The notes under the pieces: generated by a model | Databases searched by the model: none | What the model was told of the DNA's origin: nothing | The model's input: the letters and a program-made list of their open reading frames with translations, nothing else | Position numbers and translations under genes: made by a program | NCBI RefSeq assembly: GCF_019880585.1 | Contig: NZ_JAINVV010000011.1 | Location: forward strand, 248,001-312,000 | Direction: 5' to 3' | Source: Sphingomonas colocasiae | Lineage (GTDB): Bacteria; Pseudomonadota; Alphaproteobacteria; Sphingomonadales; Sphingomonadaceae | Length of the DNA: 64,000 nucleotides | Shown: positions 17,164-26,621 of the stretch, in pieces | Position numbering within the stretch: position 1 is the first letter of the stretch | Layout of the letters: each line of letters begins with the position of its first letter

Positions 17164-19608
17164 TCAATAACCAGCAGCCGGCGCCGCCGCGTTGAATTGC
17201 AGGCGGAAATCGGCGGGCGGCGTGGCGCCGAGCAGATGCTCGACGAAATAATCCCACATGCGCTGGGTATAATAGGGGCTGGTGCGGAAGAATCCGTGGC
17301 CCTGATTGGGCAGGTACATCAGGTCATAGGGCTTGTTCGCCTTGATCAGCGCGTCGACGAATTGCAGCGTCACGCTGGGCAGCGCATTCTCGTCATGCTC
17401 GCCATAGACGAGCATCAGCTTGCCCTTCAGATTGGCGGCGCGCGGCATCAGGTCCAGCTTCGCGTAATTGGCGGGCACCGCGCCCGCATCGGGCCGCGCC
17501 GTCCGGCCATTGCCGTAATCGGGCACGGGGAAGATGCCCTCCACCGGATAGAAGCCCTGGAAATTGAGCGGGCCGGCCGAAGAGACCGCGACCTTGTAGA
17601 AATCGGGATAGGCCAGGATGCCATAGGCGGAGGTATAGCCGCCGAAGCTGTGGCCATAGATGCCGACGCGATCGAGATCGAAGCTGCCGAATCGTTCGGC
17701 GAGCTGGCGGATGCCGGCCACATGATCGGCCAGTTCGGGCGCCGCGAAATCCTCGTAGCTTTCATTGTTGAACGCCTTGGACCGGCCGGGCGTGCCCCGC
17801 CCGTCGATGGTGACGACGATGAAGCCGAGTTCGGCCAGGCTGGCGCGCGAACGCGGGTTCATCGTCACCACCGCCTCGCGATAGTCGGCGGGCGCGTTGG
17901 TCACCTGCGGGCCGCCATAGATCGCGTCGATCACCGGATATTTGCGGCCCGGCCGCATATCGGGCGGGAACCAGACCGTGCCCCAGATCGGCGTCCTGCC
18001 ATCGGCGGACAGCGTGCGCACGCGCGTCGGCGCGCGCCAGCCCGCCGCCGCGACCTGCGAGACATCGGCGGTTTCGAGCGTGGCGATCACCCGCCCGTCA
18101 ATCGCCGAGCGCAGCACGCTCACCGGCGGGCGATCGAGCGCGGAATGGCTTTCGACGATCATCGCGCCGTCGGGCGAAAGCGCGCCGGTCGCCGCCGGCG
18201 CCTTCGCCGCGCTTCCCGGCGCCGTCATGCCCGGAAACGTCCAGCCCGCCATCGCATTGCCGATCGGCGCGCGCGCCGCGACATGGACGGCGTTTTCGGG
18301 GGTCAGCAGCACCTGCCGCCCGCCATCCAGGCCCACGGCATGGATGCGGACAAGATAGGGATCCTCCCCGTCATCGGCGCCGCCGGCGGTGAAGATCACG
18401 CGCCGCCGCGCCTCGTCCACGCCGACGATGTCGCGCACCGTGCGCTTGCCGGTGGTCAGCTGGCGCTTCAGCCGGCCGCTCTTGAGATCGTAGAGATAAA
18501 GCTGCCCCCAGCCGTCACGCTCGGAGAACCAGATCGCCTCGCCCGTCTTCTCCAGGATGCGGACATTGGGCGCGCTGTAAATGAAGGCGTTGAACCGGCC
18601 CCAGACCGGCGTCGCTTCCTGGATCACCAGCCGCACCGCGCCCGTCGCCAGCTCGATCTCGACCAGGCCGATCGCCTTTTGCGCGCGCGTCGATGCCAGG
18701 CCATAGGCGCGGCGCCCATCGGCGGACCAGTGGAAGACGCTGGGCGATGTGCGCCAGCCCTCCGGCAATTGCACGCGCCGGTGCGTGCGCGCGGCGATGT
18801 CGAAGACGGTCAGGTCACTCTTGATCGCCTCGCTCTCACCCAGCAGCGCGATGCGCGGCTGCCACAGTTTCGGCCGCAGGCTGCCGTCGAGCGGCGCCGC
18901 CTCGATAAAGGGCATCGGCGCCACGGCGCGCTGGTCGACACGGTCGCTCAGCAGATGGCGGCCATCGGGCGACCAGGCGAGGCCGACCGGCGGGCGAGGT
19001 GCTGTGGAACGCATCGTCGGGATCGCGAACAGCGACATGTCCGACGGCGCGCCATAGGCATTGTCGGCGACGCCGTCGGTGGTGAGCGCCACCGGATCGC
19101 CCCCGTCCGCACCGCGCAGCCACAGATTATGGTCGCGCGCGAACACGCTCTGCCGGCCATCGGGCGACCAGATCGCGTCGGCCGCGCGGACGGGCAGCGC
19201 GGCACGGCTGCATTCCAGTCGCGGCAAACGACACGTGACGATCCCGTCCGCAAGACCGATCGTCACGCTCTCGCCATCGATCGCGCTCACCGGCAGCACC
19301 CCCGGCAGCGTCGCCGCGCCGATCGCCGCCTGCGCGGCCGCACGCAGCGCCGCCGCATCGAACGCTTTCGTCCGCGCGCCCGTGCGCGCATCGACGATCA
19401 GCCATTCCTGAGCCTGGCCGGCATCCCTGCGATACCAGAAGCTCTTGCCATCGGCCGCCCAGTGCGGCGTCACCTCCGCATTGCGGATCGCGCCCGTCAG
19501 ATTGGCGTCGAGCACCCTGGCGGCGCGCCCATAAGCCTCGGTCATGGAATCCTGGGCCTGGGCCAAGCCCGGCAGGGTCAGCGCCAGCAGGAAAGCGAGC
19601 GACCGCAT
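17164..19608 (-). CDS. secreted S9 family (dipeptidyl-peptidase IV-like) serine peptidase
   Basis: This 814-residue protein has a Sec signal peptide (to about residue 18), a beta-propeller built from repeats such as WSPDGRH (about 40-520) and a C-terminal alpha/beta-hydrolase domain. The catalytic triad can be read directly: Ser 654 in GHSFGG, Asp 739 in GEHDEN and His 771 in NQGHGFF. Such enzymes release di- or tripeptides from short peptides. Its ATG overlaps the stop of the upstream transferase gene by one base (TGATG), so translation is coupled. With the TonB receptor and the two transferase-like enzymes it forms a peptide uptake and breakdown operon. Confidence 0.93.
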   Translation of the reverse strand: MRSLAFLLALTLPGLAQAQDSMTEAYGRAARVLDANLTGAIRNAEVTPHWAADGKSFWYRRDAGQAQEWLIVDARTGARTKAFDAAALRAAAQAAIGAATLPGVLPVSAIDGESVTIGLADGIVTCRLPRLECSRAALPVRAADAIWSPDGRQSVFARDHNLWLRGADGGDPVALTTDGVADNAYGAPSDMSLFAIPTMRSTAPRPPVGLAWSPDGRHLLSDRVDQRAVAPMPFIEAAPLDGSLRPKLWQPRIALLGESEAIKSDLTVFDIAARTHRRVQLPEGWRTSPSVFHWSADGRRAYGLASTRAQKAIGLVEIELATGAVRLVIQEATPVWGRFNAFIYSAPNVRILEKTGEAIWFSERDGWGQLYLYDLKSGRLKRQLTTGKRTVRDIVGVDEARRRVIFTAGGADDGEDPYLVRIHAVGLDGGRQVLLTPENAVHVAARAPIGNAMAGWTFPGMTAPGSAAKAPAATGALSPDGAMIVESHSALDRPPVSVLRSAIDGRVIATLETADVSQVAAAGWRAPTRVRTLSADGRTPIWGTVWFPPDMRPGRKYPVIDAIYGGPQVTNAPADYREAVVTMNPRSRASLAELGFIVVTIDGRGTPGRSKAFNNESYEDFAAPELADHVAGIRQLAERFGSFDLDRVGIYGHSFGGYTSAYGILAYPDFYKVAVSSAGPLNFQGFYPVEGIFPVPDYGNGRTARPDAGAVPANYAKLDLMPRAANLKGKLMLVYGEHDENALPSVTLQFVDALIKANKPYDLMYLPNQGHGFFRTSPYYTQRMWDYFVEHLLGATPPADFRLQFNAAAPAAGY

Positions 19609-21377
19609 CAGCGCAGCCCGTCCGCCACACCCATGCGCCGCGGATCGGCGGAGGCGCCGAGCGCGCCCTTCGCGTCGCGATAGGCCATCTGGAACGATCC
19701 CATATGATAGTCATAGGCACCGACCGCGCGCACCTTCACCCCCATCGCCGCCAGCCCCTTCAGCGCTTCGGGCGACAGACGATCCTCGATCACCATCTCG
19801 CTGCTGTCGGTCAGCGGCAGCATGCGCGGCGCATCGGAGGCGTCATAGGGCGACATGTTGAAATCGAGCGCATAGGTCAGCACCTGCGGCACCGTGCAAT
19901 GGACGTTGCCCGGCGATCCCAGCGACAGCACGGGCCGGCCGTTCTTCAGCACGATGGTGTTGCCCATCACCGTGCGCATCCGCGCATTGGGCGCCAGCAG
20001 CTGCATCATCGACGTGCCGGGCTGGTCGAAGGTGCAATGGCTGCCCACCATCGGCACGCCGCCGACGACCACGCCGGGGATGCCGCCCGATTGCAGCGTG
20101 TTCATCATCTGCACCCAATTGCCCTCGGCATCGACGACGGCGAGTTCGCAGCTTCCGCTCGGCTGCTTCTCCAGCCGGTTGCCCGCCCCCGTCGCCTCGC
20201 CGCCCAGCGAACTCGCGCCGCTCGTCATCGCCACATGGCGCGACAGGTCCACCTTGGGCATGATGCCGCGGATCAGCCGCGCCGAATGCGCGAAGAAGGC
20301 TTCGTCCAGCAGGGCCGCGGTGTCGTAATCGGCCACCGCCACCGGATCGCCGCTGAAGCCGGCATGATAGATGGCATGGCGCAGCGCATGCGCCATGTAG
20401 AACAGATGCTCGGCAGATCCCGGCTGCACCTTGCGGATGCCCAGATGGCGCAGGATGCCCAATGTGATCGCGATGCGCAGCCCCTGGTTCTGCGGCGGGG
20501 CAAGGCTGGCGATCTCATATTCATTGTGCGCGAAGCGCAGCGGATCGATCCAGCGCGGCGGCGTCGCCGTCATGTGGCGCTTCTCGATCCGCCAGCCCAT
20601 CGCATTGCCGCGCGCGATGAAGGCATCGGCCCATTCGCCCGTGATCATGTGATCGGGCCCTTCCTGCGCCACCTTGCGCAAGGTCTGCGCCAGCGGCTTG
20701 TTCACGAACAGATCGCCCACCTTCACCAGGAAGCCGCCGGGAGCGAAGAAACGCCGGCCATCGGCGAAGTGATTGTAGAAATTGGCGCCGAATTCGTTGA
20801 CCTGCACCTCGAAGGTGGAAACGGGGTGCCCCTCCTCCGCCCAGCGGATCGCATCCTCGCACAGCGACGCCCAGGGCCTGCTGGCGAAACGCGCATGCAT
20901 TTCCTTCAGACCCGGCATGAAGCCCGGGATCACGGCGGAAGGCGGATAGGCGGCATAGCCCGATCCGGGCATCGGCGGCACCGGGCGGAAGGGCGGCAGA
21001 TCGGCCGGGAAGGTGCCGGTGCTGTCGAGCTGGTAAAGCTTGCCGCTCTTCGCCTCGTAATAGAGGAAGGTGACGGTACCGGTGTGATTGGTCATGAAGG
21101 GTTCGACCGTCGCCTGCACCATGCAGCCCGCGATCGCGGCATCGACGGCGTTGCCGCCTTCGCGCATCACCTTCAGGATCGTTTCGGTGACGATCGCATT
21201 GTCGGTGCTGCACGCCGCCTTCACGTTCGAAACCGGCGTCTTCGGCCCCGGATCGCGGACATATTTGCGCATCTGATCGGGCGTGGCGCGCGGCAGGTTC
21301 TCGGCGGCGGCGCGCGACGCCGCCAGCAGCGCCCCCGCGCCGACGGCGGAGCCCGCGATGAATTGGCGGCGGTCCAT
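19608..21377 (-). CDS. gamma-glutamyltransferase family protein (Ser at nucleophile position)
   Basis: This 589-residue protein starts MDRRQFIAGSAVGAGALLAA, a twin-arginine-like signal, after CAGGAGAG. The family region GGNAVDAAIAGCMVQATV is near residues 77-94, and the C-terminal glycine-rich LSLGSPGNVHCTV corresponds to the oxyanion-hole area. At the self-processing site the sequence is SCELAVVD, with Ser 409 in the position of the usual Thr. This is a second member that departs from the TTHxSVVD consensus, and it is only distantly related to the one at 15336. It is coupled to the S9 peptidase gene by a one-base overlap. Periplasmic turnover of gamma-glutamyl or related peptides is inferred. 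Confidence 0.87.
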   Translation of the reverse strand: MDRRQFIAGSAVGAGALLAASRAAAENLPRATPDQMRKYVRDPGPKTPVSNVKAACSTDNAIVTETILKVMREGGNAVDAAIAGCMVQATVEPFMTNHTGTVTFLYYEAKSGKLYQLDSTGTFPADLPPFRPVPPMPGSGYAAYPPSAVIPGFMPGLKEMHARFASRPWASLCEDAIRWAEEGHPVSTFEVQVNEFGANFYNHFADGRRFFAPGGFLVKVGDLFVNKPLAQTLRKVAQEGPDHMITGEWADAFIARGNAMGWRIEKRHMTATPPRWIDPLRFAHNEYEIASLAPPQNQGLRIAITLGILRHLGIRKVQPGSAEHLFYMAHALRHAIYHAGFSGDPVAVADYDTAALLDEAFFAHSARLIRGIMPKVDLSRHVAMTSGASSLGGEATGAGNRLEKQPSGSCELAVVDAEGNWVQMMNTLQSGGIPGVVVGGVPMVGSHCTFDQPGTSMMQLLAPNARMRTVMGNTIVLKNGRPVLSLGSPGNVHCTVPQVLTYALDFNMSPYDASDAPRMLPLTDSSEMVIEDRLSPEALKGLAAMGVKVRAVGAYDYHMGSFQMAYRDAKGALGASADPRRMGVADGLR

Positions 21378-21425
21378 TCTACTCTCCTGAAGCTCCGGGA
21401 CGGATATGTTCAGCATTTCCCACCC

Positions 21426-21510
21426 GTCACCCCAGCGAAAGCTGGGGTCCATACGATCTCCGGTTCACGTGCCGGCACCGCATGGATTCCAGCTTTCGCT
21501 GGAATGACGG
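21426..21510. repeat. paired palindrome (REPIN-like, family C)
   Basis: Facing hairpins with cores CCAGCGAAAGCTGG and CCAGCTTTCGCTGG, ending in GTCACC and AATGAC, lie between the TonB receptor and the downstream transferase gene. They sit inside the presumed operon and could lower expression of the distal genes. Confidence 0.85.
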
Positions 21511-21525
21511 CAATTCAACGGCGGA

Positions 21526-23784
21526 TCAGAACTTCACCCCCAGCCCCAGCGACACGGTGCGCGGGCGGATCACCACCGCGCCGCCGGCCGCGTCGATATT
21601 GGTGAAGCCCAGCGTATCGAACGCATTGTCGACGCGAAGCTGCGCGGTGTAGCGCTCGTCGAAGGTGACGGCGGCGCGCAGGTCGAGCGTGGTGATATCC
21701 GGCAGCTTCTGCGTGCGGCCGGGATCGAGCGCGGGATAGGTGGACGGCATGTCCGACTGGAAACGCAGCGTGGCGCCGACATTGCCGATCGCGCTGTCGG
21801 AGAAGGGCAGGCTGTGATCGGCGATCAGCGCGACGGTGTAGCGCGGGGTCAGCGGCAGCCGGTCCCCCGCCCGCGCGCCCAGCACGGCGGCGGCGGTTGC
21901 GGTGATCGATTTCAGCTTGGCGTCGGTATAGCCCATATTGGCGCCGATCGTCAGGCGCGAATTGGGCCGCGCCTGCAGCTGCATCTCCAGCCCGTCCACC
22001 GTGGCGCTCGCCGCATTGCCGCCCAGCACGAAGCCGTTGACCAGCGTGTTGAGCTGGATGTCGTCCCAATCGATATGATAGGCGGCGATATCGAAGCTGA
22101 ACGCGCCGTTCAGCGCCGATCCCTTCATGCCGATTTCGTAATTCCACACGCCGTCGGGCCGGATCAGCGTCTGCGCGCCCGGCGGCGGCGCCGAATTGGT
22201 CTGCGGGCCGCCGGGGCGATAGCCGCTCGCCGCGCGCGCATAGAAGCTGAGGTTGCGCATCGGCCGCCAGCGCGCGGTCGCCAGCCAGGTCGTCGCATTG
22301 TCTTCGAATTCGAAGGTGGAGGCTGCGCGCGGCAGGAAGAAGCTGAGCGCCCCCGGCCCGCCGGTGCCCGCTGTCTGCTCGTTATGCGCGTAACGCACGC
22401 CGCCGGTGACGTCCAGATTGTCGGTCAGGTAGAAGGTCAGGTTTCCGAAACCCGCGATTTCCTTGTACTTCGACGTGGTCGTCGCCAGGATCAGCGTCTG
22501 GAACGGCGCGGGCAGCGGCGCGCCCGCCGCGTTCAGCGCGGACACGCGCGTGATATAGACGCTGTCCTCATCGGTGTAGAACAGCCCGGCCAGGAACTCG
22601 ATCGGCCCCAGCCGCTTCGATGCGAAGCGCAGTTCGGCCGAATATTTCTCCGCCGCCGGATTGATCAGCGCCTGCGCGCGCGAGCTGGCGGGCAGGATCG
22701 TATCGATCGGCGCACCGAAGACGATGCTGGAAATCGGCCCCAGCGTGGTGCGCGCCAGCGGGATATAGGCGCTGGTGTAATCCGCCCGCGTCGCCACATT
22801 ATATTTGGCGTAGCTGGCCGATGCGGTGATGTTGCCGATGCCCGTCGCATAATCGATCGATCCGTTGATCAGGCGATATTTCACCTTGCCGGGCAGATCG
22901 CGGAAGGGATCGTAGCTATAGCCGCCGAATTCGGGGGTGAAGCTGCCGGGAATGGTGCTGATCCCGCTCGATCCCACCATGTCGATCTGCTGGATCTGGC
23001 CGGCCAGGTTGATCGTGAGATCGGCCACGGGCTCCACGAACAGCGCCACGCGGCCGCCCTTGATCGTCGCGCGGTTGGCGTCGCGCTTGCCCGTCGAGAC
23101 ATTGTCGACAAAGCCCGGCAGGCGGCGATAATAGCCGGTGGCGGTGATCGCCGCGACATCCTTGATGATCGGGATATTGACGGTGCCGCGCGCCAGGAAG
23201 CCTTCCTCCCCGTGCGAGACATGGCTGACCTCGGCCCGCGCGCTCATCGAGAAACGCGTGGGATCGGGCTTTTTGGTGACGACGCGGATCAGGCCGCCCA
23301 GGCTGCCGGCGCCGTACAATGTGCCCTGCGGCCCCTTCAGCACCTCGATCCGCTCGATCTCCGCCAATTCGGGCTCGGGCGTCATCAGCGCGCTCACCGC
23401 CAGATAGCCGCTGGCGCTGAACGGCGCGTCGTCGATATAATAGCCGGCGGTGTTGGTCGTCTGCTGCGCGCCCGAATTCAGGCCGCGCATGATGATGGTG
23501 CCGACGCCGGGCTGGCCGGTGTCGCGCTGCGACAGGCCGGGCACCAGGCTGGCATAGTCGCGGAAGCTGGAGATGCCGAGCGTCTCGATCGTCTCCGCGC
23601 CCAGCGCGGTGACCGATGCGGGCACGTCCTGCAACCGTTCCTCGCGCTTGCTGGCGGTGACGACGATCTCGTTGGCGTCGGGCGTGTCCGCGCCCTCCTC
23701 CGCGCTTTGCGCAAAGGCCTGCCCGTGCGCCCCGGCGATCGCCCCGATCGCGCACGCAACCATCAAACTCCGCTTCATCTGCAT
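21526..23784 (-). CDS. TonB-dependent outer-membrane receptor
   Basis: The 752-residue protein has a signal peptide (to about residue 25) and an early TonB-box-like stretch EIVVTASKREERLQDVPAS (about 39-57). The plug domain (about 55-170) includes GTIIMRGLNSG and IERIEVLKGPQGTLYGAGSL. A 22-strand barrel follows and ends with aromatic Phe (LGLGVKF), as expected for outer-membrane insertion. It imports a ligand with energy from TonB-ExbBD. Its place ahead of peptidase and transferase genes, and opposite a TetR regulator, suggests a peptide or gamma-glutamyl compound as ligand, which is inference. Confidence 0.93.
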   Translation of the reverse strand: MQMKRSLMVACAIGAIAGAHGQAFAQSAEEGADTPDANEIVVTASKREERLQDVPASVTALGAETIETLGISSFRDYASLVPGLSQRDTGQPGVGTIIMRGLNSGAQQTTNTAGYYIDDAPFSASGYLAVSALMTPEPELAEIERIEVLKGPQGTLYGAGSLGGLIRVVTKKPDPTRFSMSARAEVSHVSHGEEGFLARGTVNIPIIKDVAAITATGYYRRLPGFVDNVSTGKRDANRATIKGGRVALFVEPVADLTINLAGQIQQIDMVGSSGISTIPGSFTPEFGGYSYDPFRDLPGKVKYRLINGSIDYATGIGNITASASYAKYNVATRADYTSAYIPLARTTLGPISSIVFGAPIDTILPASSRAQALINPAAEKYSAELRFASKRLGPIEFLAGLFYTDEDSVYITRVSALNAAGAPLPAPFQTLILATTTSKYKEIAGFGNLTFYLTDNLDVTGGVRYAHNEQTAGTGGPGALSFFLPRAASTFEFEDNATTWLATARWRPMRNLSFYARAASGYRPGGPQTNSAPPPGAQTLIRPDGVWNYEIGMKGSALNGAFSFDIAAYHIDWDDIQLNTLVNGFVLGGNAASATVDGLEMQLQARPNSRLTIGANMGYTDAKLKSITATAAAVLGARAGDRLPLTPRYTVALIADHSLPFSDSAIGNVGATLRFQSDMPSTYPALDPGRTQKLPDITTLDLRAAVTFDERYTAQLRVDNAFDTLGFTNIDAAGGAVVIRPRTVSLGLGVKF

Positions 23785-23856
23785 GTTCCAATCCCCAGCC
23801 TGAACCCGCCGCGATGCCTGGACGGCCCGTCAGCGATCATCTTTTCCATGCACTAC

Positions 23857-23958
23857 TGTCATATAAAATCCGCGCATTTGCAACGGGGTTTGTCATATAC
23901 GGTTTCGGGCCCGATGCGCCCGACTATATTTATTGTATTTCAATTATTTAAATGAAAT
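23857..23958. promoter_or_regulatory. divergent control region with candidate operators
   Basis: The 362-nt AT-rich gap between the TonB receptor and the TetR gene holds two direct copies of TGTCATATA (23857-23865 and 23891-23899). It also holds an inverted repeat, ATTTCA-N10-TGAAAT, at 23937-23958, the size usual for TetR operators. Which one is bound is not known. Confidence 0.45.
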
Positions 23959-24146
23959 TTCCATACAGTGACCATGGCTGAAACACACAGAAAAAAATAC
24001 AGAACTGTTTGGACGTGAATCACTTCAAACAGACGATAGTGCATGGAAAACATGCATGGGCAGCGGCGCGATTCGGGGCATGGCGGGCGGGCGGCGGCAC
24101 TGGATGCTGGACATTCGGGCACTTTGCGCGCAACGCTGCCGGCCTG

Positions 24147-24842
24147 ATGACCGACGCCGCAAAAGCCGACAAACCGGCAAAGCCCGCCAAGCCCGCCCGC
24201 CGACTGGGCCGAGAGGACTGGATCGCCGCCGCGCGCAAGATCCTGGTCGATCGCGGCATAGACGATGTGAAGGTGGATCGGCTCGCCCGCCAGATGCGCG
24301 TGACGCGCGGCAGCTTCTACTGGCATTTCCAGGACCGGCGCGAATTGCTGGATGCGCTGCTCACCGATTGGGAAGCGCGCAATTATTTCGAGATCGCGCA
24401 GGTGCGCGCGCGTTCGGCGCGCGCGACCGACGGCATGGTGGAAGTGTTCGGCATCTGGCTGGGCGAGGATGCCAGCGTGCTGCTGTTCGATATCGCGGTG
24501 CGATCCTGGGCGCGGCGATCGGCCGAGGTGGCGGCATCGGTGGCGCGCGTCGACAAGGCGTGGATCGAACTGATCCAGGAATTCCTGGAGCGCGACGGCT
24601 ATTCGGGAGACGAGGCGCTGGTGCGCGCGCGCGTCACCTATTTCCACCAGATCGGCTATTGGGCGCTCAATATCGACGACGAGCCGCTGGAACGCCTCCG
24701 CCTCGTCCCCGTCTATTATCAGGTGCTCACCGGCCGCGAGCCCAGCGCCGAACTGATGCGCGTGCTGAAACAACAGGCCGCGCGCATGAAGGCGCCCAAG
24801 ACGGCAAAGCCCCGCGCGAAACGGGTGAAGGCGGCGGGGTAA
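24147..24842 (+). CDS. TetR family transcriptional regulator
   Basis: This 231-residue regulator has an N-terminal helix-turn-helix (about 22-65), DWIAAARKILVDRGIDDVKV followed by LARQMRVTRGSFYWHF, the TetR recognition helix. A helical ligand-binding domain follows, with basic lysine/arginine-rich tails at both ends. ATG 24147 is chosen over upstream alternatives because the residues before it look non-coding; the ribosome site is weak. It is divergent from the TonB receptor operon and likely represses it, and itself, until a peptide-derived ligand binds. Confidence 0.88.
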   Translation: MTDAAKADKPAKPAKPARRLGREDWIAAARKILVDRGIDDVKVDRLARQMRVTRGSFYWHFQDRRELLDALLTDWEARNYFEIAQVRARSARATDGMVEVFGIWLGEDASVLLFDIAVRSWARRSAEVAASVARVDKAWIELIQEFLERDGYSGDEALVRARVTYFHQIGYWALNIDDEPLERLRLVPVYYQVLTGREPSAELMRVLKQQAARMKAPKTAKPRAKRVKAAG

Positions 24843-24850
24843 CCCACACC

Positions 24851-24927
24851 CGTTCGGGCTCCTTGCTCTTGTTCTTCCGCATCCAGGCTCAAGAAGGACA
24901 GGGCTTCGACAAGCTCAGCCCGAACGG
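24851..24927. repeat. family-B palindromic repeat
   Basis: CGTTCGGGCT at the left and AGCCCGAACG at the right close an imperfect palindrome of the same family as 15230 and 45751. It lies directly after the TetR stop. Confidence 0.75.
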
Positions 24928-24975
24928 TGTTGAGGCCGGCCCTCACGGACGGGCGGAAACATCGCTGCCCTCCCC

Positions 24976-25082
24976 ACGTCACCCCGGCGAAGGGCTCTCC
25001 TGAGCATGGTCGAAGGGCCGGGGACTCCCAACCAGATCGCGCCTTGTCCGTCGGGAGATGCCGGCCTCCGCCGGCATGACGG
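24976..25082. repeat. degenerate REP units
   Basis: Fragments of family-C units (GTCACCCCGGCG and GCCGGCCTCCGCCGGCATGAC) lie in the 552-nt gene-free gap between the TetR and the beta-lactamase-like genes. Nothing coding was seen in this gap. Confidence 0.55.
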
Positions 25083-25189
25083 ACTGGATCGCGATGCGCG
25101 TTCGCATGGGCCGGCGCGATATTGGCCACCCGATCGCTTCGCCGCTACGCTCCCCCGCAATGACGATTCGAAACGGCACGATCCCCTTC

Positions 25190-25387
25190 TCCTCCCTATC
25201 GAAGATGGGGAGGGGGACCATGGCGCGAAGCGGCATGGTGGAGGGGAAATGCGGTTCATCCCCTCTCCCGCATTCTCCGAAGAGACGGGCAGCCATCCGG
25301 TCCGGCACGCGCGAACGGCATCGTATTTCCCCTCCACCACCGGCCTGCGGCCGGCGGTCCCCCTCCCCCCGCTGCGCGCGGGGAGGA
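25190..25387. repeat. family-A composite palindromic element
   Basis: The left part reads CTCCCTATCGAAGATGGGGA followed by a small inner hairpin and GGTGGAGGGGAAATGCG. The right part is its inverted counterpart, TTTCCCCTCCACCAC to GCGGGGAGGA. About 60 nt of unrelated sequence lies between. It ends just before the ribosome site of the next gene. Confidence 0.8.
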
Positions 25388-25394
25388 TAAGGAC

Positions 25395-26621
25395 ATGGCA
25401 GGCCGTTTGAACATCATCCCCAACACCCGCCCCCATTGGCTCATCGCCGCTACCGCCGCGCTGCTGGTCTTCGCCCATCCCGCCCTGGCCGAGGCGCCGG
25501 CGCACAAAACCCCCGCCACCGCCACCGCCAACCAGGAAACCCGCTTCTCCCGCGCCTTTGCGGAGGTGGATCGGTTCGTCGCCGAACGCGCCTTTCCCGG
25601 TGCAGTTCTGGCGGTGGGGCAGCATGGCCGGCTGGTCGCGCTGAAGGCGTTCGGGCGCATCGATTCCTCGCCCGGCGCGCCGCCGATGCCGGTGGACGCG
25701 ATCTTCGATCTCGCATCGCTCACCAAGGTGGCGGGCACGACGATGGCCGCCGCCCTGCTCTACGATCGCGGCCGGCTGGATCTGGACACGCCCGTCACCC
25801 GCTACCTGCCCGAATTCGCGGGCACCGCCGGGCATGACGCGATCACCGTCCGCCACCTGCTCACGCACAGTTCCGGGCTGAAGGCGGGCGATCCCTTCTG
25901 GTGGAAGGCCAGGGACAAGGCGGCCATTCTGGCGGCGATCCACGCGCTGCCCGCCGCCGATCCGCCGGGCGCCAGCTATAAATACCAGGATTTCAACCTG
26001 ATCCTGATGGGCGAGATCGTCGAGCGCATCACCGGCCGCCCGCTCGATCGCTTCCTGCAGGCGGAGGTCTTCGGCCCGCTGGGCATGAAGGACACGGGAT
26101 TCCGCCCGCCGCGCGCCGAATTGCGCCGCATCCCACCCACCGAACAGGACGACACATTGCGCCACGCCATGGTCCACGGCGTCGTCCATGACGAGAATGC
26201 CTATCTGATGGGCGGCGTCGCCGGCCATGCCGGGCTGTTCTCCACCGCCGCCGATCTCGCCCGGCTCGCGCAGCTCTGGCTCAACGGCGGGCGACTAGGC
26301 GGCAAGCGCCTGTTGAAGCAGAGCACCGTCGACCTGTTCCGCCGCGCCCAGGGCCTGCCGGCGGACAGCAAACGCGCATTGGGCTGGGACATGCCGGGCA
26401 CGGGCGGCGGCTTTGCCGGGCCGCTCGCATCCCCCAGCGCGATCATGCACACCGGATTCACCGGCACCACCATCTATATCGATCCCGCGCGCGACGCCTT
26501 CGTCATCCTGCTCACCAACCGCGTCAACCCGACGCGCGAGAACAGCCTGATCGGACAGGCCCGCCCCGCCATCCATGGCGCGGTGCTCGCCGCGCTCGAC
26601 GGGGCGGAACCACAGCCATGA
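25395..26621 (+). CDS. secreted beta-lactamase-fold serine hydrolase (YbbE-like)
   Basis: The 408-residue protein has a signal peptide (to about residue 32) and the class C/penicillin-binding protein motifs. SxxK is DLASLTKVAG (Ser 108, Lys 111), the tyrosine motif is in YKYQDFN (195-201), and the third box is MHTGFTG (His 352). It should act on peptide or ester bonds of cell-wall fragments in the periplasm rather than on antibiotics. It overlaps the NamZ-like gene by 4 nt (ATGA). In Bacillus the same pair (ybbE and ybbC/namZ) lies in the muropeptide recycling operon, which supports that role here. GGGAGGATAAGG precedes the ATG. Confidence 0.88.
   Translation: MAGRLNIIPNTRPHWLIAATAALLVFAHPALAEAPAHKTPATATANQETRFSRAFAEVDRFVAERAFPGAVLAVGQHGRLVALKAFGRIDSSPGAPPMPVDAIFDLASLTKVAGTTMAAALLYDRGRLDLDTPVTRYLPEFAGTAGHDAITVRHLLTHSSGLKAGDPFWWKARDKAAILAAIHALPAADPPGASYKYQDFNLILMGEIVERITGRPLDRFLQAEVFGPLGMKDTGFRPPRAELRRIPPTEQDDTLRHAMVHGVVHDENAYLMGGVAGHAGLFSTAADLARLAQLWLNGGRLGGKRLLKQSTVDLFRRAQGLPADSKRALGWDMPGTGGGFAGPLASPSAIMHTGFTGTTIYIDPARDAFVILLTNRVNPTRENSLIGQARPAIHGAVLAALDGAEPQP

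Noticed and set aside
24843-25394. Repeats in this gap as a CRISPR-like array
   Set aside because: The repeats are of different families and inverted, with no regular spacing and no cas genes.
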